The position numbers were made by a program, and so were the translations under genes. Shown here piece after piece: positions 1 to 12,100 of a stretch of 64,000 nucleotides of DNA. The notes below the pieces were generated by a model, which did no database searches, was not told the origin of the DNA, and worked only from the letters and a program-made list of their open reading frames with translations. The stretch spans positions 143,379-207,378 of the forward strand of contig NW_018396411.1 in NCBI RefSeq assembly GCF_000003195.3, written 5' to 3'. How positions within the stretch are numbered: position 1 is the stretch's first letter; every line of letters begins with the position of its first letter. The DNA is from Sorghum bicolor (taxonomy: Eukaryota; Streptophyta; Magnoliopsida; Poales; Poaceae).

Positions 1-3000
1 TGTACGGTTTGCATGGAACGTACCATATTCTCAGAAATCAATTTGGACGCACCCAATAGAACTCCTAGATCATGTGTGTCATATGGAATCTCGCTTCAAT
101 CTGTTTGGAGACAGTGTTAGTTTAAGTGCAAGGTTGGTGCATGGTTTGCGCATAATGCACCATAGGCTCAGAAACCATTATGGAAGCACCTGATGATAAT
201 CCTAGGTGAAGAGGCTCTAGTGGAAGGTCGGTTCGATCTGTTTGGAGATAGTGCTAATCTTGATGCAAGATAGGTGCACGATTTGCATGGAACGTACCAT
301 ATTCTCAGAAATCAATTTGGACGCACCCGATAGAACTCCTAGATCATGTGTTTCATATGGAATCTCGCTTCAATCTGTTTGGAGACTATTAGTTTAGGTG
401 CAAGATTGGTGCATGGTTTGCGCATAATGCACCATAGGCTCAGAAACCATTATGCAAGCACCCGATGATAATCCTAGGTGAAGAGGCTCAAGTGGAAGGT
501 CACTTCGATCTGTTTGGAGATAGTGCTAATCTTGATGCAAGATAGGTGCGGGATTTGCATGGAACATACCATATTCTCAGAAATCAATTTGGACGCACCT
601 GATACAACTCCTAGATCATGTGTTTCATATGGAATCCCGCTTCAATCTGTTTGGAGATAGTGTTAGTTTAGTTGCAAGATTGGTGCATGGTTTGCGCATA
701 ATGCACCATAGGATCAGAAACCATTATGCAAGCACCCGATGATAATCCTAGGTGAAGAGGCTCAAGTGGAAGGTCGGTTCGATATGTTTGGAGATAGTGC
801 TAATCTTTATGCAAGATAGGTGCCCGGTTTGCATGGAACATACCATATGCTAAGGAATCCATTTGGACGCACCCCAATAGAACTCCTAGATGACATGTGT
901 CATATAGAATCTCGCTTTGGTCTGTTTGGAGACAGAGTTAGTTTTGGTGCAAGATAGGTACACAGTTTGCGCCTAATGCATCATAGGCTAAGAAACCATT
1001 TTGGATGCACCCGATGATACTCCTGGGTAAAGGGGCTCAACTGGAAGCTCAATTTGCTTTGTTTGGAGATAGTGCTAATCTTGATGCAAGATAGGTGCAC
1101 GAATTGCATCAAACGTACTATATGCTTAGAAATATATTTGGAAGCACCCAATAGAACTCTTAGATGACGTGTGTCATATATAATCTCACTTCGGTCTCTT
1201 TGGAGATAGTGTTAGTTTCGGTGCAAGATAGGTACACGGTTTGTGCCTAATGCACCATAGGCAAAGAAACTATTTTGGACGCACGCGATGGTACACCTTG
1301 GTGAAGAGGGTCATGTGGAATCTTGGTTGTGTCTGTTTGGCGATAGTTCTAATCTTGATGCAAGATAGGTGCACGGTTTGCATGGAACATACCATATGCT
1401 CAGAAATCAATTTGGACACACCTGATGGAACTGTAGATGCACCCGATGGAACTACTAGATGAAGTGTATCATATGGAATCTCGCTTCGGTCCAGTTGGAG
1501 ATAGTATTAGTTTCGGAGCAAGATAGTTGCATGGTTTGTGCCTAGTGCACCATAGGCTCAGAAATCGTTGTGGAAGTTCCCGATGGTACTCCTAGGTGAA
1601 GGGGCTCAAGTGAAATCTCGGTTCGGTCTGTTTGGAGATAGTGCTAATCTTGATGAAAGATAGGTGTACGGTTTGCATGGAACGTACCATATTCTCAGAA
1701 ATCAATTTGGACGCACCCAATAGAACTCCTAGATCATGTGTGTCATATGGAATCTCGCTTCAATCTGTTTGGAGACAGTGTTAGTTTAAGTGCAAGGTTA
1801 GTGCATGGTTTGCGCATAATGCACCATAGGCTCAGAAACCATTATGGAAGCACCTGATGATAATCCTAGGTGAAGAGGCTCTAGTGGAAGGTCGGTTCGA
1901 TCTGTTTGGAGATAGTGCTAATCTTGATGCAAGATAGGTGCACGATTTGCATGGAACGTACCATATTCTCAGAAATCAATTTGGACGCACCCGATAGAAC
2001 TCCTAGATCATGTGTTTCATATGGAATCTCGCTTCAATCTGTTTGGAGACTATTAGTTTAGGTGCAAGATTGGTGCATGGTTTGCGCATAATGCACCATA
2101 GGCTCAGAAGCCATTATGCAAGCACCCGATGATAATCCTAGGTGAAGAGGCTCAAGTGGAACGTCACTTCGATCTATTTGGAGATAGTGCTAATCTTGAT
2201 GCAAGATAGGTGCGGGATTTGCATGGAACATACCATATTCTCAGAAATCAATTTGGACGCACCTGATACAACTCCTAGATCTTGTGTTTCATATGGAATC
2301 CCGCTTCAATCTGTTTGGAGATAGTGTTAGTTTAGTTGCAAGATTGGTGCATGGTTTGCGCATAATGCACCATAGGATGAGAAACCATTATGCAAGCACC
2401 CAATGATAATCCTAGGTGAAGAGGCTCAAGTGGAAGGTCGGTTCGATATGTTTGGAGATAGTGCTAATCTTTATGCAAGATAGGTGCACGGTTTGCATGG
2501 AACATACCATATGCTAAGGAATCCATTTGGACGCACCCCAATAGAACTCCTAGATGACATGTGTCATATAGAATCTCGCTTTGGTCTGTTTGGAGACAAA
2601 GTTAGTTTTGGTGCAAGATAGGTACACAGTTTGCGCCTAATGCATCATAGGCTAAGAAACCATTTTGGATGCACCCGATGATACTCCTGGGTAAAGGGGC
2701 TCAACTGGAAGCTCAATTTGCTTTGTTTGGAGATAGTGCTAATCTTGATGCAAGATAGGTGCACGAATTGCATCAAACGTACTATATGCTTAGAAATATA
2801 TTTGGAAGCACCCAATAGAACTCTTAGATGACGTGTGTCATATATAATCTCACTTCGGTCTCTTTGGAGATAGTGTTAGTTTCGGTGCAAGATAGGTACA
2901 CGGTTTGTGCCTAATGCACCATAGGAAAAGAAACTATTTTGGACGCACGCGATGGTACACCTTGGTGAAGAGGGTCATGTGGAATCTTGGTTGTGTCTGT

Positions 3001-6000
3001 TTGGAGATAGTTCTAATCGTGATGCAAGATAGGTGCACGGTTTGCATGGAACATACCATATGCTCAGAAATCAATTTGGACACACCTGATGGAACTGTAG
3101 ATGCACCCGATGGAACTACTAGATGAAGTGTATCATATGGAATCTCGCTTCGGTCCAGTTAGAGATAGTATTAGTTTCGGAGCAAGATAGTTGCATGGTT
3201 TGTGCCTAGTGCACCATAGGCTCAGAAATCGTTGTGGAAGTTCCCGATGGTACTCCTAGGTGAAGGGGCTCAAGTGAAATCTCGGTTCGGTCTGTTTGGA
3301 GATAGTGCTAATCTTGATGAAAGATAGGTGTACGGTTTGCATGGAACGTACCATATTCTCAGAAATCAATTTGGACGCACCCAATAGAACTCCTAGATCA
3401 TGTGTGTCATATGGAATCTCGCTTCAATCTGTTTGGAGACAGTGTTAGTTTAAGTGCAAGGTTAGTGCATGGTTTGCGCATAATGCACCATAGGCTCAGA
3501 AACCATTATGGAAGCACCTGATGATAATCCTAGGTGAAGAGGCTCTAGTGGAAGGTCGGTTCGATCTGTTTGGAGATAGTGCTAATCTTGATGCAAGATA
3601 GGTGCACGATTTGCATGGAACGTACCATATTCTCAGAAATCAATTTGGACGCACCCGATAGAACTCCTAGATCATGTGTTTCATATGGAATCTCGCTTCA
3701 ATCTGTTTGGAGACTATTAGTTTAGGTGCAAGATTGGTGCATGGTTTGCGCATAATGCACCATAGGCTCAGAAACCATTATGCAAGCACCCGATGATAAT
3801 CCTAGGTGAAGAGGCTCAAGTGGAAGGTCACTTCGATCTGTTTGGAGATAGTGCTAATCTTGATGCAAGATAGGTGCGGGATTTGCATGGAACATACCAT
3901 ATTCTCAGAAATCAATTTGGACGCACCTGATACAACTCCTAGATCATGTGTTTCATATGGAATCCCGCTTCAATCTGTTTGGAGATAGTGTTAGTTTAGT
4001 TGCAAGATTGGTGCATGGTTTGCGCATAATGCACCATAGGATGAGAAACCATTATGCAAGCACCCAATGATAATCCTAGGTGAAGAGGCTCAAGTGGAAG
4101 GTCGGTTCGATATGTTTGGAGATAGTGCTAATCTTTATGCAAGATAGGTGCACGGTTTGCATGGAACATACCATATGCTAAGGAATCCATTTGGACGCAC
4201 CCCAATAGAACTCCTAGATGACATGTGTCATATAGAATCTCGCTTTGGTCTGTTTGGAGACAAAGTTAGTTTTGGTGCAAGATAGGTACACAGTTTGCGC
4301 CTAATGCATCATAGGCTAAGAAACCATTTTGGATGCACCCGATGATACTCCTGGGTAAAGGGGCTCAACTGGAAGCTCAATTTGCTTTGTTTGGAGATAG
4401 TGCTAATCTTGATGCAAGATAGGTGCACGAATTGCATCAAACGTACTATATGCTTAGAAATATATTTGGAAGCACCAAATAGAACTCTTAGATGACGTGT
4501 GTCATATATAATCTCACTTCGGTCTCTTTGGAGATAGTGTTAGTTTCGGTGCAAGATAGGTACACAGTTTGTGCCTAATGCACCATAGGAAAAGAAACTA
4601 TTTTGGACGCACGCGATGGTACACCTTGGTGAAGAGGGTCATGTGGAATCTTGGTTGTGTCTGTTTGGAGATAGTTCTAATCTTGATGCAAGATAGGTGC
4701 ACGGTTTGCATGGAACATACCATATGCTCAGAAATCAATTTGGACACACGTGATGGAACTCTAGATGCACCCGATGGAACTACTAGATGAAGTGTATCAT
4801 ATGGAATCTCGCTTCGGTCCAGTTGGAGATAGTATTAGTTTCGGAGCAAGATAGTTGCATGGTTTGTGCCCAGTGCACCATAGGCTCAGAAATCGTTGTG
4901 GAAGTTCCCGATGGTACTCCTAGGTGAAGGGGCTCAAGTGAAATCTCGGTTCGGTCTGTTTGGAGATAGTGCTAATCTTGATGAAAGATAGGTGTACGGT
5001 TTGCATGGAACGTACCATATTCTCAGAAATCAATTTGGACGCACCCAATAGAACTCCTAGATCATGTGTGTCATATGGAATCTCGCTTCAATCTGTTTGG
5101 AGACAGTGTTAGTTTAAGTGCAAGGTTAGTGCATGGTTTGCGCATAATGCACCATAGGCTCAGAAACCATTATGGAAGCACCTGATGATAATCCTAGGTG
5201 AAGAGGCTCTAGTGGAAGGTCGGTTCGATCTGTTTGGAGATAGTGCTAATCTTGATGCAAGATAGGTGCACGATTTGCATGGAACGTACCATATTCTCAG
5301 AAATCAATTTGGACGCACCCGATAGAACTCCTAGATCATGTGTTTCATATGGAATCTCGCTTCAATCTGTTTGGAGACTATTAGTTTAGGTGCAAGATTG
5401 GTGCATGGTTTGCGCATAATGCACCATAGGCTCAGAAACCATTATGCAAGCACCCGATGATAATCCTAGGTGAAGAGGCTCAAGTGGAAGGTCACTTCGA
5501 TCTGTTTGGAGATAGTGCTAATCTTGATGCAAGATAGGTGCGGGATTTGCATGGAACATACCATATTCTCAGAAATCAATTTGGACGCACCTGATACAAC
5601 TCCTAGATCATGTGTTTCATATGGAATCCCGCTTCAATCTGTTTGGAGATAGTGTTAGTTTAGTTGCAAGATTGGTGCATGGTTTGCGCATAATGCACCA
5701 TAGGATCAGAAACCATTATGCAAGCACCCGATGATAATCCTAGGTGAAGAGGCTCAAGTGGAAGGTCGGTTCGATATGTTTGGAGATAGTGCTAATCTTT
5801 ATGCAAGATAGGTGCACGGTTTGCATGGAACATACCATATGCTAAGGAATCCATTTAGACGCACCCCAATAGAACTCCTAGATGACATGTGTCATATAGA
5901 ATCTCGCTTTGGTCTGTTTGGAGACAGAGTTAGTTTTGGTGCAAGATAGGTACACAGTTTGCGCCTAATGCATCATAGGCTAAGAAACCATTTTGGATGC

Positions 6001-6656
6001 ACCCGATGATACTCCTGGGTAAAGGGGCTCAAGTGGAAGCTCAATTTGCTTTGTTTGGAGATAGTGCTAATCTTGATGCAAGATAGGTGCACGAATTGCA
6101 TCAAACGTACCATATGCTTAGAAATATATTTGGAAGCACCCAATAGAACTCTTAGATGACGTGTGTCATATAGAATCTCACTTCGGTCTCTTTGGAGATA
6201 GTGTTAGTTTCGGTGCAAGATAGGTACACGGTTTGTGCCTAATGCACCACAGGCTAAGAAACTATTTTGGACGCACGCGATGGTACTCCTTGGTGAAGAG
6301 GCTCATGTGGAATCTTGGTTCTGTGTGTTTGGAGATAGTTCTAATCTTGATGCAAGATAGGTGCACGGTTTGTATGGAACATATCATATGCTCAGAAATC
6401 AATTTGGACACACCCGATGGAACTGTAGATGCACCCGATGGAACTACTAGATGAAGTGTATCATATGGAAACTCGCTTCGGTCTAGTTGGAGATAGTATC
6501 AGTTTCGGAGCAAGATAGTTGCATGGTTTGTGCCCAGTGCACCATAGGCTCAGAAATCATTGTGGAAGCTCCCGATGGTACTCCTAGGTGAAGAGGCTCC
6601 AGTGAAATCTCGGTTCGGTCTGTTTGGAGATAGTGCTAATCTTGATGAAAGATAGG
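1..6656. repeat. 1664-bp higher-order repeat block 1 (four 12-monomer copies)
   Basis: Copies start at 1, 1665, 3329 and 4993, exactly 1664 bp apart. Each has 12 monomers in the order e-f-e-f-e-f-g-h-a-b-c-d. Copies 2 and 3 differ at only about a dozen positions counted by eye (over 99% identical). Copy 4 (4993-6656) is like the others over its first two thirds and then drifts towards the diverged arrays. Eleven monomers are 135-138 bp and monomer c is 158 bp. Such homogeneity implies recent amplification by unequal exchange. The window opens inside the block, so more copies may lie to the left. Confidence 0.93.
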
Positions 6657-7247
6657 TGTATGGTTTGCATGGAACGTACCATATTCTCATAAATCAATTT
6701 AGACGCACCCGATAGAACTCCTAGATCATGTGTTTCATATGGAATCTCGCTTCAATCTGTTTGGAGACAGTGTTAGTTTAGGTGCAAGATTGGTGCATGG
6801 TTTGCGCATAATGCACCATAGGCTCAGAAACCAGTATGCAAGCACCCGATGATAATCCTAGGTGAAGAGGCTCAAGTGGAAGGTCGGTTCGATCTGTTTG
6901 GAGATAATGCTAATCTTGATGCAAGATAGGTGTACGGTTTGCATGGAACATACCATATTCTCTGAAATCAATTTGGACGCACCCGATAGAACTCCTAGAT
7001 CATGTGTGTCATATGGAATCTTGCTTCAATCTGTTTGGAGACAGTGTTAGTTTAGGTGCAAGATTGGTGCATGGTTTGTGCACCATAGGCTCGGATACCA
7101 TTATGGAATCTTGGTTCTGTCTGTTTGGAGATAGTTCTAATCTTGATGCAAGATAGGTGCACGGTTTGCATGGAACATACCATATGCTGAGAAATCAATT
7201 TGGACACACCCGATGGAACTGTAGATGCACCCGATGGAAATACTAGA
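6657..7247. repeat. Diverged satellite between HOR block 1 and the gypsy insertion
   Basis: The order here is e-f-e, then a shortened 90-bp unit, then the start of a c monomer. The 90-bp unit (7034-7123) begins as an f monomer and ends as a b monomer; about 47 bp are missing between TTATGGA and ATCTTGG, so it is a Y/Y fusion. The c monomer is split by the retrotransposon after ACTAGA. This is an array edge where homogenisation has stopped. Confidence 0.8.
7243..7247. other. Target site duplication CTAGA, left copy
   Basis: CTAGA precedes the LTR terminus TGATGAGG and recurs at 13320-13324 right after the opposite terminus ...CACATCA. Removing the element and one CTAGA restores an uninterrupted c-type satellite monomer. 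Confidence 0.93.
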
Positions 7248-8178
7248 TGATGAGGACATCAACACCATCGATATATCCGCACCTACACCAGTTGGAATAA
7301 TGGACAAGATCAGCAAGGGAAGGTTCAACTGCATTCGGAATTTGAGGCAACACCAACTTCAAGGGCTGATTGCATATGGGAAGAGTGATAACTTAACAAA
7401 GGTGATTGGAGATCAGGTCCAAGCCTCCACAACATCCTCTATCAAGTTACCACGTCGCTTCTAAAGCAAGGAAACAAAGAGACCAAACCCAACACGTTTT
7501 GGGAGCTGGATTCGGACTGGAAAATAACTCCAACTGGGACGTTCCTATACTTGTTGGAAAGCTCATGAAGTCTACTTTCCAATGGGTCCAACCACATATC
7601 TATGCGGCTTATGAGTCGGGCGCAGTCCTTGTTTTTGTGCCGACACCTTTTTCTGTTTTGGTGCTGCGTCACCCTATTTTGGACCAATGGCCCATGTATC
7701 AAGTTGAGTCCATTAGGGACGCGTCCTACGGTGGGAGGATGACTCTAGCACCCCTTTGGTCGTCCTCCCCTCTATTTATTTACATCTAGAGCCGCCATGA
7801 ACAACTGAGTTTTGATTAGATAAAGTTTAGCCTTCGCTACTTGCTTGTAAACGCGCGTGCTGATCCAGCCGCCCGTCTTCTTGTTTTCGAAACCCCACTT
7901 CATTAGAGATTGAGTTTGAAACCTTCATTTACATCTAGTAATTCAGTACTTGTTCTACTTGTTCTTGCTGGTTCTTCGATTGCTTGCAGGACGAGTGCCC
8001 TAGTGGCCGGGTGTTGCGCTCCACAAGATCGTGACAGCCATTGGAGGCGGTGTATCGGTTGCTAAGGCGCAGTCTTGAGGGCTGTAGTCGGGCCGTGAAC
8101 GTCATCTCCATTCACTAATCGAGTTATCCAGCGCCTCTCATCGAAAGATCAGGCGAAAACCCTAGTGGGTTCACATCA
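7248..8178 (+). repeat. 5' LTR of the deleted gypsy element
   Basis: 931 bp, from TGATGAGGACATC to GTTCACATCA, with TG...CA termini. It is about 98.6% identical to 12353-13319 by eye count. It lacks 36 bp present in the 3' LTR; the gap lies after AAAATAACTC near 7528, and the missing segment is bounded by ACTC on both sides, which suggests a microhomology deletion. The first ~217 bp repeat the coding tail of the polyprotein (stop at 7462-7464). Confidence 0.95.
7772..7779 (+). promoter_or_regulatory. Possible TATA-like element in the 5' LTR
   Basis: CTATTTATTTA follows a C/T-rich stretch (CGTCCTCCCCT) about 525 bp into the LTR, a plausible U3 promoter position. It is a weak match to TATAAA, and the same sequence occurs in the 3' LTR near 12914. 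Transcription start not determinable. Confidence 0.35.
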
Positions 8179-8180
8179 GT

Positions 8181-8193
8181 TGGTAATCAGAGC
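8181..8193 (+). other. Primer-binding site, initiator-Met tRNA type
   Basis: TGGTAATCAGAGC lies 2 nt after the 5' LTR end. The plant initiator-methionine tRNA primer site is TGGTATCAGAGC, so this copy matches apart from one extra A in the middle. Position and sequence fix the element's orientation as plus. Confidence 0.85.
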
Positions 8194-9155
8194 AAGGTTT
8201 ATCGGTGAGAGATTTCCAATTCTTCGTGTTTGTTTTTCTTATAGTCCAAAAAAAAAGACAAAAAAATATAGCAGATTTGTTTTCCATAATCCTTTGTGCC
8301 GTGGCTAGTACTACTTAGTTAGGGCTGGTTGAATGAGTGTTTGCTTCGGTCGTGTCCAGTGCTGGTTTTAGTTTAGTCCTTTAGAGTTTTGAGTTCTTGT
8401 CACCATCTAGTCACAACTGCGTCCAATCTGTTGTGGGTTGGAATTTGAGTAGATCTTGATAATAGGTGCAGCCACTTGTTTGTCTATTCTGCGTTTCCAT
8501 CAACGTGATCCAAAAGGAAAGATAGCACTTCATACTTGTGCTAGATATATTGAATTTTGAGGTTCAGCCTTACTCTAGTGAGAGGGTGAGAGTGGTGAAG
8601 TGATATTTTGTACTATTTCGTTTATATAATCAGGTTTTGAGGTTCCCCAAAAAAAAGAAAAGAGAAAGAAAAAATAAAGAAAAAAAGAAAGAAAGAAAGA
8701 AAAAAGAAAAAAAATCAAAAGAAGGGGATTGTTGTTCCTTTTGTTTCCAGTAGGGCTGCTCATTTTGTTTCTAGTGGTGTGTTGTGTTTTCCCTTTGTGT
8801 CCAGGCTCGCGTCTCTAGCACGGTCTAGGCTAGGACCAGCACAGTACCACCGTTGAGCGTTTATTCAACTTGTTTTTTATAACTAACGTGGTGCTAGTTC
8901 GATCCTTGTTTCAGCCCACCTATAGCTCCACATATTCTACAGCTTGATAGGTTTTGTTGCTGCGGCACCGATACACTTCGTCCATTGCTGTGGATTTGTG
9001 GGTAGCCAATCCCTCCTGTTGAGCAAGGTAAGAATTGGTAAGAACTTGTTAGACAGGTTGATAGAGAGCGTCTTACAGTAGCCACATCCTAATAGCTGTA
9101 GGGTTTTTATTTCTTCACCTATTTTTCTTGTTTCCACTGTGTGTTTTTTTAAACC
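8194..9155 (+). other. Untranslated leader of the gypsy element
   Basis: Roughly 960 bp between the primer site and the gag start codon. It holds a purine-rich tract (8649-8714) and several short upstream ATGs but no long plus-strand frame. Long leaders holding packaging and dimerisation signals are normal for gypsy elements; none can be pinpointed here. The minus-strand frame at 8575-8763 is an artefact of the A/G tract. Confidence 0.7.
8649..8714 (+). repeat. A/G-rich low-complexity tract
   Basis: About 66 bp almost entirely A and G, with several GAAA repeats, inside the element's leader. It is too far upstream (about 3.6 kb) to be the polypurine tract used for plus-strand priming. Replication slippage is the likely origin. 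Confidence 0.85.
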
Positions 9156-12100
9156 ATGTCAGAGACAGAGGATACCAACAAAATTCCACAGTCACCTCGC
9201 ACTAAGGGCATCATACAACATATTGAAAGGCAAGTGAAGCTACACACAGAGGGACTTGATGATGACTTGAAGGTGACGAATGACAAGCTTGGGCAGTTGG
9301 AGGACACGCAGATTGCCACAAACAACAAGATTACAAAGATGGAGGCATCTATTACTAGTATGGATAAAAGTCTTGCTGCTCTTCTCAAACGCTTTGATGA
9401 CTTCCACACAATGGACAAAGAGAAGCATAAGGAAGAAAACAAGGAGGAAGACCGAGTGGATGGCAATTATGATGATGATTACACTGCTGATACAGAACTT
9501 GATGATCAAGACACTCATCATCGACGTCGCCTACGTCACACCCGTAGAGGTATGGGTGGCCACCACCGACGCGAGGTACACAATAATAATGATGCTTTCA
9601 GTAAGATTAAATTTAAAATACCTCCTTTTGATGGTAAATATGACCCTGATGCATACATTACTTGGGAGATTGCTGTTGACCAAAAGTTTACATGTCATGA
9701 ATTCTCTGAGGATACACGTGTTAGGGCTGCTACTAGTGAGTTCACCGATTTTGCTTCCGTTTGGTGGATAGAACATGGCAAGAAAAATCCTAATAACATA
9801 CCTAGAACTTGGAATGCGTTGAAACAAGTCATGAGGGCTAGATTTGTTCCTTCTTACTATGCACGTGTCATGATTAATAAGTTGCAGCAATTGAGACAAG
9901 GTGCTAAAAGTGTAGAAGAATATTATCAGGAATTACAAATGGGTATGCTGCGATGTAATTTAGAGGAGGAAGAAGAACCTGCTATGGCTAGATTTTTGGG
10001 CGGGTTAAATCGTGAAATCCAGGACATTCTTGCTTATAAAGATTATACTAACGTAACCCGTTTGTTTCATCTTGCTTGTAAAGCTGAAAGGGAAGTGCAG
10101 GGACGACGTTCTAGTGCCAAATCTAACAATTCTGCAAGGAAATCCTGGCAACAACGCACATCTGCTACATTGTCGGGTGGTGTACCTCTTCCATCAAGCC
10201 GATCAATAGCTCCACCACCTTCCTACAGTGACAAACCACATGATTCTTCCACAAATACAGCAACTAAATCAGCCCAGAGACCAATCGCTAGTGCCACCTC
10301 GGTTAATTCCACGAGAAGAACAAGAGATGTTCAGTGTCATCGATGCAAGGGTTATGGGCACGTACAGCGAGATTGTCCAAACAAGCGTGTTTTGGTGGTT
10401 AACGCTGATGGTGGGTATTCCTCTGCTAGTGATTTTGATGACGATACACGTGCTTTGCTTGCTGCTGATGATACATGTAGGAATGAAGCAATAGAAGAGC
10501 AGATAGGTGCAGAGAATGTAGAGCATTATGAGAGTCTTATTGTGCAGCGTGTGCTTAGTGCTCAAGCGGAGAAGGTAGAGCAGAATCAGCGGCATACATT
10601 GTTCCAAACAAAGTATGTTATTAAAGAGCGTTCTTGTCGTTTGATTATTGATGGAGGTAGCCGCAACAACTTGGCTAGCAGCAACATGGTGGAGAAGCTT
10701 GCACTTACCACCAAACCACATCCACATCCATATCACATTCGGTGGCTGAACAACAGTGGTAAGGCCAAGGTAACAAAACTAGTGCGAATTAATTTTACTA
10801 TTGGTTCATACCATGATGTTGTTGAATGTGATGTTGTACCTATGGAAGCTTGTAATATTCTCCTAGGTAGACCATGGCAATTTGATAAGGAATGTATACA
10901 TCATGGTAGATCAAATCAGTATTCGTTTATGCACCATGATATGAAAATTGTTTTGCTACCTATGTCTCCCGAAGCTATCGTACGTGATGAAGTTGCTAAA
11001 ATTACCAAGGCTAAAATTAAGAACAATGCAGATACCAATGGAAATAACAAAGATGAGATAAGATTAAATGGACATTGCATGCTTGCTACTAAATTTGATG
11101 TTAATGAACTAATTGTTTCCACATATACTGCTTATGCTTTGGTATGTAAGGGTGTTTTGATTTCAATTGAAGATATGCTGCATTCTTTGCCCCCTGCTGT
11201 TCATAACATTTTGCAGGAGTATGCTGATGTTTTTCCAAGTGAGATACCGGCAGGGCTGCCACCTATACGTGGGATTGAGCACCAAATTGATCTTATTCCT
11301 GGTGCATCTTTGCCAAACCGCGCGCCATACAGGACAAATCTAGAGGAAACAAAAGAGATCCAGTGGCAAGTGCAAGAACTCCTCGACAAAGGTTATGGAA
11401 TTGAGGTTGATCAAGCCAAGGTAGAAGCTATACAGGGATGGCCTGTACCAAAGACAATCACCCAGGTGCAGAGTTTCTTAGGACTTGCTGGGTTTTATCA
11501 CCGTTTTGTGAAGGATTTCAGCACCATTGCTGCACCATTGAATGACCTTACAAAGAAGGGAGTGCCTTTTGTTTGGAGCAAAGTACAAGAGAATTCCTTC
11601 AACATGTTGAAAGATAAGTTAACACATGCACCTCTCCTACAGCTTCCTGATTTTAATAAGACTTTTGAGCTTGAGTGTGATGCTAGTGGGATTGGTTTGG
11701 GAGGTGTTTTGCTACAAGAGGGTAAACCTGTTGCATATTTTAGTGAGAAATTGAGTGGGCCTGTTCTGAACTATTCAACTTATGATAAAGAATTGTATGC
11801 TCTTGTCCGAACTTTAGAAACATGGCAACATTATTTGTGGCCCAAAGAGTTTGTTATTCATTCTGATCATGAATCTTTAAAACATATTCGTAGTCAAGGA
11901 AAACTAAATCGCAGACATGCTAAGTGGGTAGAATTTATTGAATCCTTTCCTTATGTTATTAAGCACAAGAAAGGGAAGGAGAATATCATTGCTGATGCTT
12001 TGTCAAGGAGATATACTTTGCTAAATCAACTTGATTACAAGATTTTTGGATTAGAAACGATCAAAGACCAATATGTTCATGATGCTGATTTTAATGAAGT

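Larger units (their letters stand above)
1..7247. repeat. Centromeric-type 137-bp satellite array, segment 1
   Basis: Seen: the block TTTGGAGA recurs at 104, 241, 378, 513, 650, 787, 925, 1062, 1199, 1336, 1494, 1631 and 1768, so spacing is 137 bp (range 135-138) with one 158-bp unit. Two monomer classes alternate: X with a core like AACATACCATATGC and Y with a core like AATGCACCATAGGC. No reading frame is conserved across monomers. Known: a 137-bp satellite is the centromere repeat of sorghum, sugarcane and relatives (CEN38/SCEN). The assignment rests on length and remembered similarity, not on an alignment. The segment ends at the retrotransposon inserted at 7248, and the interrupted monomer resumes at 13320. 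Confidence 0.9.

Noticed and set aside
478..660. Recurring 60- and 73-codon frames at 1664-bp or ~1117-bp intervals (also at 1241, 2142, 2905, 17539, 26982 and elsewhere)
   Set aside because: They are the satellite itself read in one frame, many starting at TTG. They have no domain and vary with repeat mutations; they are periodic only because the repeat is.
1..7247. CRISPR-like or bacterial repeat array
   Set aside because: Units are contiguous 137-bp monomers without unique spacers, in a plant retrotransposon context.
7406..7789. 127-codon frame in the 5' LTR (and its relative at 12511-12870)
   Set aside because: Lies in the LTR in a frame different from the polyprotein tail and is disrupted by the 36-bp length difference between LTRs. 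No domain.
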